The notes: generated from the letters alone by a model not told the origin. Shown: positions 47,870 through 58,446, counted from the first letter of the stretch. The stretch: DNA of 64,000 nucleotides from Favolaschia claudopus (GCA_037176885.1 JAWWNJ010000099.1:434001-498000), one strand, 5' to 3'. A program made the numbers and translations.

Positions 47870-48304
47870 TTTTTGCGTTGTATTCACTTATATAATCATT
47901 GTGCTTTGTATTGTTCCATAATTTACTCATAAACTGTATAGTCTTTTATTGTGCATATGTTTATTGTACTTATTGGAGAATTGTAGCACATTTTAGAGGT
48001 GCATACGAGGTCAAAACAGTGCAATGCAGCTCAAAACGAGGAGACGGGGAACCGTGGGACGGAAACTTCCATTTATGGATGTCAGCTCCGAGCTGCCTCG
48101 GCCCAACTCCGAGCTCGAGCGAGCTGATGGGCAATCACCTCGAGCTCAGCTCCAACTCAGCTCCCGGCAGCACTACTTACAGCTGTTTGCAAAATTGATG
48201 ACAGTCTCTGAAAAAAACAACTATATACAGTTCTTTTGATGCCGGCGGTCCCCCGCCGCGTTTGAGCTCCACTGAACGGTTTTTCGAGCGGCTTGAAGGT
48301 ACAG

Positions 48305-48858
48305 AACGGGTTTTTGGACCCTAAACTACGTTACCAGCACTTTGAATCAGGGCAATTGAGCCATTAGAAGGCTCAGAGAGCTCATTTGAGCAGAGAACAA
48401 GTGGATTTCAGCAGTTATCTGTAACTGCTACTCAACCGGGCTGTTTCGTCGTTTCGGCGCAGGAAAGAGATTCTACATTCAACCCTTCTTGATTCTGCAC
48501 TGCCTCGGCAGCTGTACCGGCCAAAACGGCCGCTGAGCGGCCGGCATTGATGGGCGATTATTGGTCACGGATCAGTGATGATTTTGCTGATCTTCTGCAC
48601 GTTGCCGGGCCGCTGATGCCGTCGGCCTGGCGACCAGTATGTCCGGGGTAGGTGCCGAATGGGCACCGGAAAGGGACTGGTTGAGTGTAGAAGCCGTTTC
48701 TTTCGCCGAAACGACGAAACCAACGCACTGAGTAGGAGTTGTTGATAACTGCTGAAATCAACTGATTTTTCCGTCAAATCCACTTAGTTAGCCTTCTACT
48801 GGCTCAATTTCCATGATTCAGAGTGCTGATAGGGTAGCTTAGGGTCCAAAAACCCGTT
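48305..48858. repeat. Foldback element with arms of about 180 bp
   Basis: AACGGGTTTTTGGACCCTAA from 48305 and its complement ending 48858 begin arms that stay similar for about 180 bp (imperfect), reaching TTCTACATTCAACC and GGTTGAGTGTAGAA in the middle. The central GC-rich part (48500-48660) has CGGCCAAAACGGCCGCTGAG. No coding. Confidence 0.75.
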
Positions 48859-49281
48859 ATCAACGATACGTGCAGCCATGCGCCCCTTGACACGCAATGC
48901 TTTCTTGTACTCGAAGCTAGAAAATGAAATGAAGTAAGACAGCATTAAGATGAAAAGCATTGTTTGTACTCTTTCAGTCCGAGCGCGACACCAGTGTCTG
49001 GATCTTCCTCAGTATCAGACCCAGGGTCTGCGTTGTGCTTCGGGTTGAGCAGGTTCTGAGTCATCGTTGCGACGAGGGTGTTTGCTAGATAGGTGCGAGA
49101 TACATACTGAGTGTGGTGGAGCCATCAAAAGAAAAGCACTAACTTTGAGTTTGGGGGACTGTTTTCGTCGTCGGAAGACCCGGACTCGGGAGCACCACGC
49201 TTGTGGTGAACAGCGGAGGGTGTCTGAGGGGAATTGCCTCGGTCGAAGAGGCCTGTCGGCGTGGCCTGGGTACGACTGTGA
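48859..49281 (-). other. Possible exon remnants, unassigned
   Basis: The minus frame near 49060-48975 reads VATMTQNLLNPKHNADPGSD, then an acidic stretch, and a second piece near 48895 reads EYKKALRVKGRMAA. They look like spliced exons of a gene whose family I cannot name. They may be the tail of the Plavaka copy or a separate fragment. Confidence 0.25.
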
Positions 49282-50790
49282 TTATGAGCACTGCGCTGTC
49301 GGTGACTGCTGTCCACGAGAGGAGGGCGGACACGAGTCCCTGTGGTGTGCTTGTTGGAGGTATGCGACCTGTGACGACGCTCGAGCGCTGGGTTGGGCAC
49401 GGGTATACTTTGATTGATTTCCAAAATAAGCATACACTGGCCATAGCTTCGCTTGCCCAAACTGTGCGACGTGCGTTGCATCAGACCAAAACATGAAACC
49501 AGCAATAACGCGAGGAAGGGTACAGCCGGCCTCGCGCGGAGATGACTGTAGCTTTCGATCCGCCTCAATCCAGGCTGGGGAGCAGTAGAGTTCGTCGTGG
49601 ACCCTTTCCGGAAGCATCCAAGGAATGGCGGGTGTCCAGTACTGCTCGTAAGGATGCCAGTGGAAAGTCTTCGCAGCGTCGTCAAACTCTATAATCGACC
49701 TCATGACATGGATGAGGCTTCGGTGGTGAAAGCCGGGTATATCAAACTTGCGCGTCTCGACGTCGTCTGCATCCGGATCGACCTGATCATGTCGTCGGGC
49801 AGTCTGCGCTGCTGCCGCCCGCTGGCGCTTCACCGCCTTTGTAAGTCGTTCGCCTGTGGGGATCCTGATGGTGATCGTAGACGTTTTCCACCCATTTCCT
49901 TCACATTCCATCTCTGACGTGCTGGTCGTTCCCAAAACATTGTCGATCTTATCAAAATTGACGCCGCGTAGGTCGTCGAGGTTGAAGATCTCCGAGAGAA
50001 GAATATCGAGAAGGCTTTTACGCGATGATTTAGATTTGAGTGCGCCATCGTTCCAAAACCACTTCCCGAATAACCAGGAACTGACATTGGGGTACGGCCA
50101 GATGATGTCCGCCAAAGCTCGCTTGGAGATGGTTTTAGCTGCGGGCTCTTTGAGGCTGGACGCCGCATGATCCCATAGGGTGGAATCCAAATCCGGAATG
50201 GACGTAGGGCGTTGGCGGTAAAGTCGCGACAAGCCAAAAGAATTGGCGGCAGTACGGAAAAGGCGCGGGATCCGTAACATCACAGGAGCAATCTTCAGCA
50301 TCGGAGCCAGCGGAGCCGAGCCCCCTCTGGTAGTGGGTCATCTAGCGCCTGCAACGCCTTGGCAGTTGGACGACGGACACGTTTGGCGGGGATCTGTTCG
50401 GTCGACGGGGGTGCGGGCAAGCTGTTATCAAGGGGTGGATCATCTTCAAACTGGCACAGGGGTGTTAGCAGAAGCTACGGAAATCATGGTACAACTCACC
50501 ATAGTACCGGAGTTGTCAGCAGGAGGCGAGAGCGAAAGGTACCGATTATGATTGGAAGACGACGACCCGGTAGCAGTTTCTAATCGGATTTTCTTTGTGG
50601 GACGCGTAGTACCAGGAACAGAGAGCGAGGATGCTGCGCTCAGATATTTTCTGGTCTTCCTCTTTGTTGCCGTTGACCAGGATTTGCTGGCAGTGCCCAG
50701 GACAGTCGCGCACTGATTTTGGTGCCTCGAGAAATGAGCTTCGTGTGTGTATTGCGCACCGCACGCGCAGATAACCCTCTCATCGTCCAT
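49282..50790 (-). pseudogene. Plavaka-type (CACTA-like) transposase, N-terminal part
   Basis: ATG 50790 opens an exon with a zinc-finger-like start (CACGAQYTHEAHFSRHQNQC). A 49-bp intron (50451-50499) joins it to FEDDPPLDNSLPAPPSTEQI. After a run of five G near 50303 the frame shifts into IPRLFRTAANSFGLSRLYRQ, RPTSIPDLD and, further on, PWMLPERVHDELYCSPAWIE and SDATHVAQFGQAKLWPVYAYF with GNQSKYTRAQPSA. Known pattern: Plavaka proteins begin with a zinc finger, continue with RT..N.FGL.R.Y, and contain SD.THL..FG.A..WP.Y..FGN.SKY.R. The remaining C-terminal half is absent after about 49440. Truncated and frameshifted, so dead. Confidence 0.8.
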
Positions 50791-52131
50791 CGAAAACGCG
50801 GCGGAAAGGCAAGTATCGTGGCACTGAACGATGACACGCCAGTGGTGAAGGATTGGGGTGAGAGTGCTGTGGTTGAAGGGGAGTGTGCGGCGCGTGCCCT
50901 CGGATTCTCGAAAAAATGAATGATTTCTAAAATTTGTTCTTCCTTCATCTTTTACCGTCAATACAAAATGCTAAGGGTTGAGTTCTCTGACCGGATTCCC
51001 CGAACGTGCCCATGAAACCCACTTTTTCCGACCTCTGACCAGGTTATCGGGTCCCTGATGCGGTTGCTTTTGTATGGTACCTCTCGTGTTCATGAAATTC
51101 AGATCAATGAAATGCTAGCATTGTTGGAATGGAGCCTTGAGGAGGATGAAGCAGTTATTGGAGGAAAACGTGTCGAGTCCGCATTTGGCTGGATTCCGCG
51201 ACTCTCGGTTTGTTTTCCCATTGATGACGGGCATTGCCAAGGCATTGCCCTTGCCGGAAACGGCAGCTTTGTCTCTGTTTGGTTGGCAGGGGAGCTTGGT
51301 TCCAACTTCGCAAAAGCTTCAGCGGCTTCCAACCTCATGCTATCCCTTCGACTACCTGGCAAAAATTGTAGTAACTAGGCAGGAAAATAAAAGTATCAAG
51401 CCAGAATTTCGATTTATTCAAAATACGGAAAATTAGTACCATTTGAACGAAACTTACGGGTCCTTCTCAGGACACTGCCTTTATACGAAAATCCGGCATA
51501 GTACTTTTGTTAAGACACTAACTATCAACAGTTTTGCTCAGGGTAACCGGAGGATTGACGAGGATTTGAAAGGTGTGAAGGATTTCTACGGAACATGAGT
51601 AAAATCAGGTACTAACGAGGCTCGCAAGGTCACTTTGGGTGAAATATCATACAGAGTAGTTGACATAGATTTAGACTTTGATATTTAGCTCACTCGACTC
51701 TTGCAACGGAGTCAAGGGCGAACACCATCTCAGTGTTTGTGTTACTATTAGTGTAAAACATGCTTCAATTGATTACAATGTCAGAAATTCCCAAATTTTA
51801 GCGTCACTTCAATGATTGTGGTAGTTTCTCTTCAGTACTATCATGCGGGACTCTGGGATTTCTGCTCATGGGGTCTGCGAAAGGCTGAGTTTAGTTGAAA
51901 TACACAGTTAATTTCGCATCAACGGGGATTATTCTGCTTCTGAGGTAACTTCAACACTTTTGGAGGTGATAAAAATATTTTTTACTGCGAAGACAAAGGC
52001 TTCCGGCCATGTTGTGAGACACACGGGCAGGCGTAACTCCCAATGTTCAACCATGTGACGCCTGTGACATGTGTGACACCACCAAGAATTCGAGTCCATT
52101 CCGGCTGTATTGTGAAGATTTGGAGGAGAAT
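50791..52131. other. No gene recognised
   Basis: The longest frames (51058-51378, 51137-51436, 51929-52240) have no recognised domain. A small group of GTGAC/GTGACA words lies at 52050-52080. Low gene likelihood. Confidence 0.5.
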
Positions 52132-52911
52132 TACAGCTGTTTGCAACAAGGGGTGGCGATAACAAAAGTTCTTGACCAGGACTACCCAAAACCTTCCTGT
52201 CAAGACCCCGGAAACCAGACCCACCACCACCAGTCGGCAATCAGCTGATGCTTGCTTAAACGGGTAATCCTTCCGAACACCATAGCAGAAAGTGGGCAAG
52301 TTGAGCGGTCAGTCACCGTCAGTGGCAATATATCGAGGGTAACTAAATACATAACACTCTGGAAACTGTACAGTGAGATTTTTGGGAACTGAAATGCAGT
52401 TTGGGTCGGAAACTCAAAGCAGAATGGCACCAAGCATAGGCCAGTTGCCAGAGATTGGGAACCTCACACTCAGTTTCAAGGTAATATGATAGTTTGACTT
52501 GTTTTGGCACATTTCTCAAACATTTCTGGATGTTTTGGTGCTCTCAATGCGAGTACAGAAGGCGAGAGGTAAAAGTGCGAGCGCGTTCTTATGTCATTCT
52601 TATGTCACAGTGCTGTCAAAGTGCCGTTGCCATCAACGCTGTCAACTTTCCAGCGACTTTCTTCGAGTAAATAAGGGAGGATACCGGGCACATTAAAATC
52701 ATGTAAGTACATATTATAGCGCATTAGAGCACTCCAAACCACATGGTGTGCTTTATACCAGTAAAACCAGTGAGCGTTAACGAGATATTCAAGAACTTCG
52801 TGAAAATGACCACCAAAACCTCTTTTCGGGGACCCCGGATACTAGATCGACTACTACCAGTGGGTAGTCATGGTCCATCAATCCAGTTTCCGCCACCCCT
52901 TGGTTTGCAAA

Positions 52912-53316
52912 GTTAATGGCACTTCCATCATTTTGTCAATAAAGAGCAAACAACGTACCTCATAAGCTCCTTCTTCTCTTCCCCCATCTTGAACTCAATT
53001 CCCGGCGGATTTCCTTGAAAATAGGCGCGTTCGAAAGCGCTTAAGCGGCGCTTTCAGACGCTTACCATCTCATCTTCCAACTTTCTAGAATTTTTTCCGC
53101 CCGAAAACGCGTCGTTGGCACGACAGCACGACTTTTGGGGCTTCGTTCTCGCCCAATACCGCGTCGATTGAGCTGATTCTAGGTGCGTTCTGACCGCATT
53201 TTGCCAGGCTACATTCTCTAATATCTTTCCACGCAGCTTTGGCCACGAAAACGGATAATTTACGCGTCTTATTGCTATTTTCGTCATATTTCGCTTTTTT
53301 GGTGCGCGTTTATGCC
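52912..53316. repeat. Left terminal inverted repeat of the two-gene transposon
   Basis: About 405 bp with several internal palindromes, for example AAGCGCTTAAGCGGCGCTT near 53034. It ends GCGCGTTTATGC, 37 bp before the ATG of the plus-strand gene, so it probably holds that gene's promoter. Confidence 0.85.
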
Positions 53317-53352
53317 TCCAGTGAGCGCAATCTGAGCTGATTCAATGGAAAT

Positions 53353-54922
53353 ATGCCCTCAGACATGGCTCCTACTTCGACTCGTGCCGCTGCACAGGGT
53401 ATATCCGCTAATATCTCGAAAATTGCCGCACAAGAAGCTGCTTCTGATGACGACGACATGGACATCACCCTCGTCGGCCCATCGGACCAGGAAGAAGATG
53501 AGGAGCATTTCTATGATCCTTTATTTCACTGTGACGATGACGATTCAAGCGAGGATGAAGAAGATCAAGAGGAGGAGGAGGAGGAACAAGAGGAGGAGGA
53601 TGGGCCCGTTGTAGTTCCTGCGAAGCGCAAGCGTAGCAGTCGTGCGATTAGCGAGTCCGCTGGTGCGCTATCCATACTTTATTTAACGTTGTCTGCTGTC
53701 TGATCCTCGCTCCCTTTAGATTCCGAACCGGAATCGCGCACCGCGGCGCAGCTCAAGAAGGCCAAGAGCTCTCGAGGTCCACCCAAGTCCGATTTCTTCA
53801 AGCTACTCAGCGACGCCGACTGGCCGGCTTGTAAAGCACAACTTCGCTCAAAATTGCGCACTATGCTGGAGTCTGAGGTCGTGAATCTTTCTGACTACGA
53901 CATCACTTTCACTATTCCGCGCCACCTCAAAGATCCCATGACGCTTCACAACACCGAACGCTACGAGCATCTTGTCAGCACCGCTCTCCTCATCAAATCC
54001 GCTCCATCCGCAAAAATTTTGATCCAGCCGAAGCTTGTAGGATACTTTTCTTTGTTCCGTCTCGTTTGCTAATTTTGTATATGCTATCCAAACAGACGGA
54101 AGCAGAGCTTGCGGAGGCGCTGCCGGCCAAACCAGCGGGTAAGAAAATGAAGGTGAGCAATCATATTCCATCATTATCAATCGCAACGACTGAGCATTGT
54201 CAGCCGCGTGAAATTCTCCCTGCAAATCAGGCCATGGGATGATAAAATCGGCGAGCTGCGTGAGAAGTGGAAGTGCGAAACTCCGGGAGCTGGCTGTGGC
54301 AGCGCCCATTGCTTCTTTAGCGATAAGTATCCAATCCACTATCCGCTGTCCCATCCGCATTTCAAATCCTGGGCCGCGGCTATCGTGAGCGGACATCTTT
54401 CCCTGATTTTATATGTCAAATTGAATTGTTTATCAGCTCAAAGGCCCGCAGTTCGCCGACAAGAATAATCCTCCGAACAATGAGACGTTTGATACGCTTT
54501 ATACTCAAGATGCTGCACCTGCTGCTCGCTCGCCCCTTGTTCAACGCCGTCTCGATCTTCAAGCTAAAAACACGCCGCAGGCACCTCAAGTTAATTTTAA
54601 TTTTTCTGCCGAGCTTCTGAACGTGTTGCGTCCTCCCGCACCCGCACCCGCACCTGCTGCTGCTCTCCCACCTGTTGCTCCATTGTCTAGCCCGATGCTC
54701 ATTCCCTTTGGCCATATTCCCGGCGATCAAATGTCGATCCTACAATTCTGTGTTCTCTATGATCTCGACGACGACATCGCAACCCGTTTTGAACAAAACA
54801 AATTCAAGAAAACCAGTGCGTTCAAATTTGTTGACATGGATCAGCTGAAGGACATGGGATTTGTTTGGGGAGAGATTGCGGAATTGAAAGCGGCGATTGA
54901 GAAGTGGTCGAAGGTAGCGTGA
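53353..54922 (+). CDS. Transposon accessory protein: acidic N-terminus, Cys/His cluster, SAM-like C-terminus
   Basis: Five exons (53353-53662, 53720-54036, 54096-54152, 54204-54384, 54437-54922) give about 449 residues, if one extra base in the G-run at 54236-54238 is discounted; as printed, exon 4 is frameshifted. Residues 30-80 are strongly acidic (SDDDDMDITL, EDEEDQEEEEEEQEEED). The middle has KIGELREKWKC and a possible zinc cluster C-x7-C-x4-C followed by HYPLSHPHFKSWAAAI. A Pro/Ala linker leads to a SAM-like tail (about 54700-54920: ILQFCVLYDLDDDIATRF...MDQLKDMGFVWGEIAELKAAIE). I know the WKC...C...C...H...WA pattern from uncharacterised agaric proteins, but not its job. Inside a transposon, DNA binding or assembly of the transposition complex would fit (inference). 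Confidence 0.7.
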
Positions 54923-54975
54923 CAATGGACAGGTGTAAATTACTGTATTCGTCGCTTTAGCATGTACAATCATGT

Positions 54976-56088
54976 TTAGAAATAGCCTGCATGAATGAAG
55001 TACCCTAGCGCGTCGCATTCCGTGACAATCTTCATCGCCTCGAGCATATCATATATCAATCCGTGCGGTTCATCATCAGGTCCGTAAGAAAATATGTCTT
55101 TGTTACGTCGAATCCATGCCTTGATCTGCGCAAAGGCCTCTTCGATAGGGTTGAAGTCTGGAGAGTAAGGGGGTAGATAGATGAGCCGTACACCTGTAAC
55201 CGGTAAGCATTTGTTGCGCAAACAGTGGCACATTTCTCACCGTAATGGTCGCAAAGCTCCCGGACATCTGCCCCGTGGTGTATCTTAGCATTGTCCATCA
55301 CTAGCACACTGAGCGGTCCTGGATATGGCGAGCACAAAGGCATCTGTATCAAAACATGTTAGCAGAAGTAGATGACAGAGAAGGTATGTACTCACAATGT
55401 CTTCCTCCAAGAATTTGACGAACTGATCATGATGCATCGAGCCCTCAACCACCGTGCTAGCGACCATTCCCTGCGTTGTCAGAAGGCCGGTTGCCGTGAG
55501 ACGTCTTCCACGAACAGCCTTTCGGCGCTTCGTAGCACGCCGACCCTTTCGAGCACGTCCACAACGCCGGCCTGGAGTTTTGTCGTTCTTTGAAGTCTCG
55601 TCGAGGAATCCGAGGTAGTCTGGGGGATAGTCTGAAATTTCCCGAACAAAATCATTTCTACTGAGTTCGTTCCGTTCTTCGGCAATTTCCTTCAGAATTT
55701 TGACGGACATGCCGGCGCGCTCGAGTTCGCGATGGATGGTAGTATAATGAACTGAAATGAACTGACTTTCCTCCAAGAGATCTAGCAGTTCGTCAAGAAA
55801 ATAATCCGGATTATTGCGGATCAGTTCCAGGAGATAGTGGATGTCGTCGTGATGGAGGATGCGAAGGCGGCCGGTGCGCTCACGAGGCTTCTCAACATCT
55901 CCTGTGGTACGCCAGAGACGAAGAACACGAAAGAAAGTGCGGCGAGAGAAACCAACACATTCCAGAATTTGTTTGAGCGTTAGAATGTCTTGTTCATAGA
56001 GGTTTACGGCGGCAATTTTGACATCTCGGCTTATGCTACGATTAGACATTACAGCTGGTAGTAGATTCATGGTCATTGAGTGCTTCAT
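54976..56088 (-). CDS. IS630/Tc1-like DD34E transposase, intact (337 aa)
   Basis: Exons 56088-55396, 55343-55241 and 55193-54976 with GT-AG introns of 52 and 47 bp join in frame to 337 codons plus stop. A start at Met14 (56049) is also possible. The N-terminus is a helix-turn-helix of the homeodomain-like kind (SRDVKIAAVNLYEQDILTLK, ILECVGFSRRTFFRVLRLW) with a GRL..L hinge. The catalytic core has D in YLGFLDETSKNDKT, D in LVMDNAKIHHG and E in YLPPYSPDFNPIEEAF, 34 residues apart, as in the DDE_3 family. A basic GRRCGRARKGRRATKRR stretch could be a nuclear signal. The gene begins just inside the right inverted repeat. Likely functional. Confidence 0.9.
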
Positions 56089-56100
56089 TCAATCTGAACA

Positions 56101-56509
56101 GCATAAACGCGCACCAAAAAAGCGAAATATGACGAAAATAGCAATAAGACGCGTAAATTATCCGTTTTCGTGGCCCAAAGCTGCCGTGGAAAGATATTAG
56201 AAAATGTAGCCTGGCAAAATGCGGTCAGAACGCACCTAGAATCAGCTCAATCGACGCGGTATTGGGCAAAGAACGAAGCCCAAAAAGTCCTGCTGTCGTG
56301 CCAACGACGCGGTTTTCGGGCGGAAAAAATTCTAGAAAGTTGGAAGGTGAGATAGTAAGCGTCTGGAAGCGCCGCTTAAGCGCTTTTCGAACGCGCCTAT
56401 TTTCAAGGAAATCCGCCGGGAATTGAGTTCAAGATGGGGGAAGAGAAGAAGGAGCTTATGAGGTACGTTGTTTGCTCTTTATTGACAAAATGATGGAAGT
56501 GCCATTAAC
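56101..56509. repeat. Right terminal inverted repeat of the two-gene transposon
   Basis: Inverse of 52912-53316. It begins GCATAAACGCGCACC about 12 bp upstream of the transposase ATG and ends GTGCCATTAAC. Confidence 0.85.
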
Positions 56510-56731
56510 TTTGCAAACAGCTGTAACATGCATCAGATAATAGATACTAATAGAGATGTGTTAGGGCATTCTTGGTAAATTTTCTCAGACACATGGAGTT
56601 CGCAAATATGCGGGTCCCAACTTGAGCTGTACGCAGAAGGCGCATATACCACGGGAAAGCCAGATATTTTTACGGAAACATGTTAGAACAGATCTTCTGA
56701 GCAATTTTTACCTGACACAATGATCGTTAAT

Positions 56732-56946
56732 CCTATACATGAAAACACAAGGTGACGTTAGTACGTGACCTTTGACAGAAAGTAACGTGCTTTTTTGACT
56801 GAAAATCACGGGGTCCCCGGCGCCGCGCGCCGGCGAGTGCAGCGAGCGGCAGTGCGGCGCCGAGGGCACGCAATCCAGCAAGAAAAAAACCCGCGGGGTT
56901 TGGGGCGGAGCCCCGACAAGCTGTGCACCAGCCGTAGGTAGGGATG
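56732..56946 (+). repeat. Dispersed GC-rich repeat, copy 1
   Basis: CCTATACATGAAAACAC, GTGACGTTAGTACGTGAC, CGGGGTCCCCGGCGCCG and GACAAGCTGTGCACCAGCCG occur in this order. The same order, inverted, is at 60444-60658. It holds strong palindromes (GGCGCCGCGCGCCGGCG). Confidence 0.8.
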
Positions 56947-57204
56947 TCATGCATGTATGTATCACGAACTTGTGGCGCGAGTTGTGAAACTTACATTCGC
57001 AGGTCGCTGCCGCTGTCATTTATGGAAGAAAAAACCTATCAAGATAGCGACCAACAAGCCATGCGTTTCCGGGCCCCGTTGCATGCAACAGATGCACAAT
57101 ATCTCGAACTCCACACCAGGCTTTGTTGCCTGCGCAGGTGCTCTTGTGAGTCGAATACTTTGACACGCCGAGCTTTCACTTACTTCTATGCGAGACGCTT
57201 TGGG

Positions 57205-57375
57205 CCCTGTCGATGGACGTCGAGCTCAAGAAGAAAGGTCCAGCAAACAGGAATTAATTGGTACTCATGCTACGAGTCTTACCTGCGTTACCTTCTCGAA
57301 GGGCTTCGCAATCGCTCCAAGCCCGTTCTCGCACTTTTCAGAGAGTGGGACGCGGAGGCTTTTCCCGGACAGTGA
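57205..57375 (+). pseudogene. Fragment of an unrecognised protein
   Basis: The last about 55 codons of the frame ending at 57375 read protein-like: GINWYSCYESYLRYLLEGLR, then NRSKPVLALFREWDAEAFPG. The pattern resembles a segment I associate with uncharacterised agaric proteins. No domain name, start or partner exon can be given. Confidence 0.3.
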
Positions 57376-57634
57376 AATGAGTCTTGGGGATGTCAGAGTC
57401 ACGAATGGCGCTGCCGGTGGGTGACGAGCTGGATGCTGCGTTGGATGCAATCAGAAATGCCGAGGTCGAGGAGGAGGAGGACGTTGACATGGACCAATGC
57501 GGGGGATGGCGAGACCGGCGACGGCGAGGGAGAGTGGTGATGACCAGTAAATCACTCGAGGAATGCAATTGGAACAAAAAGAATATATTGTTTTGTATGA
57601 AGAAAACCCCGATTTTAGCCATTACATCTCCTCG

Positions 57635-58299
57635 TTAAAACTTTCGCTTCGTTGGGGATGGTGAGGCGATGTTCTCCTTGCCCGAGATGTAAAGCTGGGG
57701 GATTTGGTGCCATAGATTGCAGACCCGCACAGATTCTTCGAGCTCCCGACTATTTGCATCCCGTTCCGGAGTGGGGAGACGCAAGGAGCTTTGATGGATG
57801 AGGGCGAGTCGATGCGACCGAGTGGGCTGTCGTTCCCAACACATGCGTCGTGATGGACGCGGAATCGCTTGGGCGGAGGAGTACTCGGTGGACCTGGCAG
57901 TTGCACGCCGAGTCACGGATAGTCTGGCGCGGCTGCCGACGGGATGTAATGGATGAATTGAATTAATGTTACGCACCGGGCATACCGCGAATCTCGTCCC
58001 GCATGAGCTTCAACTCGCATTCCAGTTGCCTTCACCGTGTCCTCCAGCACCAAAATCCGGCCGGATACGTCTTCATTTGTCGACGAGGAGACATTGGGAA
58101 TCGAGGCAAGGGCTTCGCGTTGGCGGCGAGCCTTACGAGATGACTTGGCGCGTTGCGTGGCGGCGATGCGCTCAGGTTCTGAGTCCGAGACGTGTGAGAT
58201 GTCTGAGGACGAGCGACGAAGGGTAACAGAGGTAGGAGACATGGAGGTGGTGTATAGGGGAGTCGGTGAGTGTCCATGGCAGCCGTCAGACCGTGTCAT
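57635..58299 (-). CDS. Hypothetical Ser/Arg-rich protein, two exons
   Basis: Exons 58299-57977 and 57932-57635 with a 44-bp GT-AG intron (57933-57976) join in frame to 206 codons. The N-terminal half is Ser-rich (SMSPTSVTLRRSSSDISHVS) with a basic patch KSSRKARRQREALAS and then LVLEDTVKATG; the C-terminal half is Arg/Ser-rich and ends SPSPTKRKF. No domain recognised. The same DNA read in another frame across the splice gives ELKLMRDEIRGMP, which also looks protein-like, so the splice or frame may be wrong. It lies between repeats with no informative neighbour. Confidence 0.4.
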
Positions 58300-58375
58300 T
58301 TGTTTGGTCGTGCTTGGCTGTGGAGCTGACTTATATGTTGGTGTTCACTTGGAGTTCACTTCCTCAACCAATAAT

Positions 58376-58446
58376 GCGCGCGTGGCCGAATGGTAAGGGC
58401 TGCGTTTTCTCTTGTACTCCACGCCGGTTCAACTCTGACTGCTCAC
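58376..58446 (+). other. tRNA-like sequence, probably a fossil
   Basis: GCGCGCG, then the A-box match TGGCCGAATGGTAAGGGC, a GCGT/ACGC stem and GGTTCAACTC (weak B-box). Acceptor pairs 5 of 7 and T-stem 4 of 5 with the end TGCTCAC, but the anticodon loop would be 15 bases, so it is not a normal tRNA. Confidence 0.3.

Larger units (their letters stand above)
45371..48175 (+). mobile_element. Complete hAT transposon, 2805 bp
   Basis: Terminal inverted repeats TAGTGCTGCCGG (45371) and CCGGCAGCACTA (ending 48175). The 8-bp duplication CTTACAGC lies at 45363-45370 and 48176-48183. Subterminal AGCTC/GAGCT words are dense at both ends (45385-45480 and 48080-48165), as is usual for hAT transposase binding. 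It encodes a six-exon transposase. Its last 233 bp are repeated at 1-233. Confidence 0.97.
52912..56509. mobile_element. 3.6-kb two-gene transposon with about 405-bp inverted repeats
   Basis: The termini start GTTAATGGCACTTCCATCAT and are inverted at 56509. The arms 52912-53316 and 56101-56509 are nearly identical, with a handful of differences. TTTGCAAA, a palindrome, lies on both sides (52904-52911 and 56510-56517). The related uninterrupted sequence at 52126-52165 (complement CCCCTTGTTGCAAACAGCTG) looks like the empty site, so an 8-bp or slightly shorter target repeat is likely. The interior has two convergent genes separated by 53 bp. Confidence 0.85.
52134..56523. mobile_element. Older TA-flanked MITE, split by the 52912-56509 transposon
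   Basis: CAGCTGTTTGCAACAAGGGG at 52134 is inverted at the right: CCGCCACCCCTTGG at about 52890-52903, TTTGCAAA, then CAGCTG ending at 56523. TA flanks at 52132-52133 and 56524-56525. The arms diverge inward but stay related for about 90 bp (GGTAGTC.TGGTC words). Own length is about 790 bp. The younger transposon sits inside the right arm. Confidence 0.7.

Noticed and set aside
52134..56523. Treating the whole 4.4-kb interval as one transposon
   Set aside because: Two sets of inverted repeats with different flanks are present, and the inner 3.6-kb unit has its own near-identical arms.
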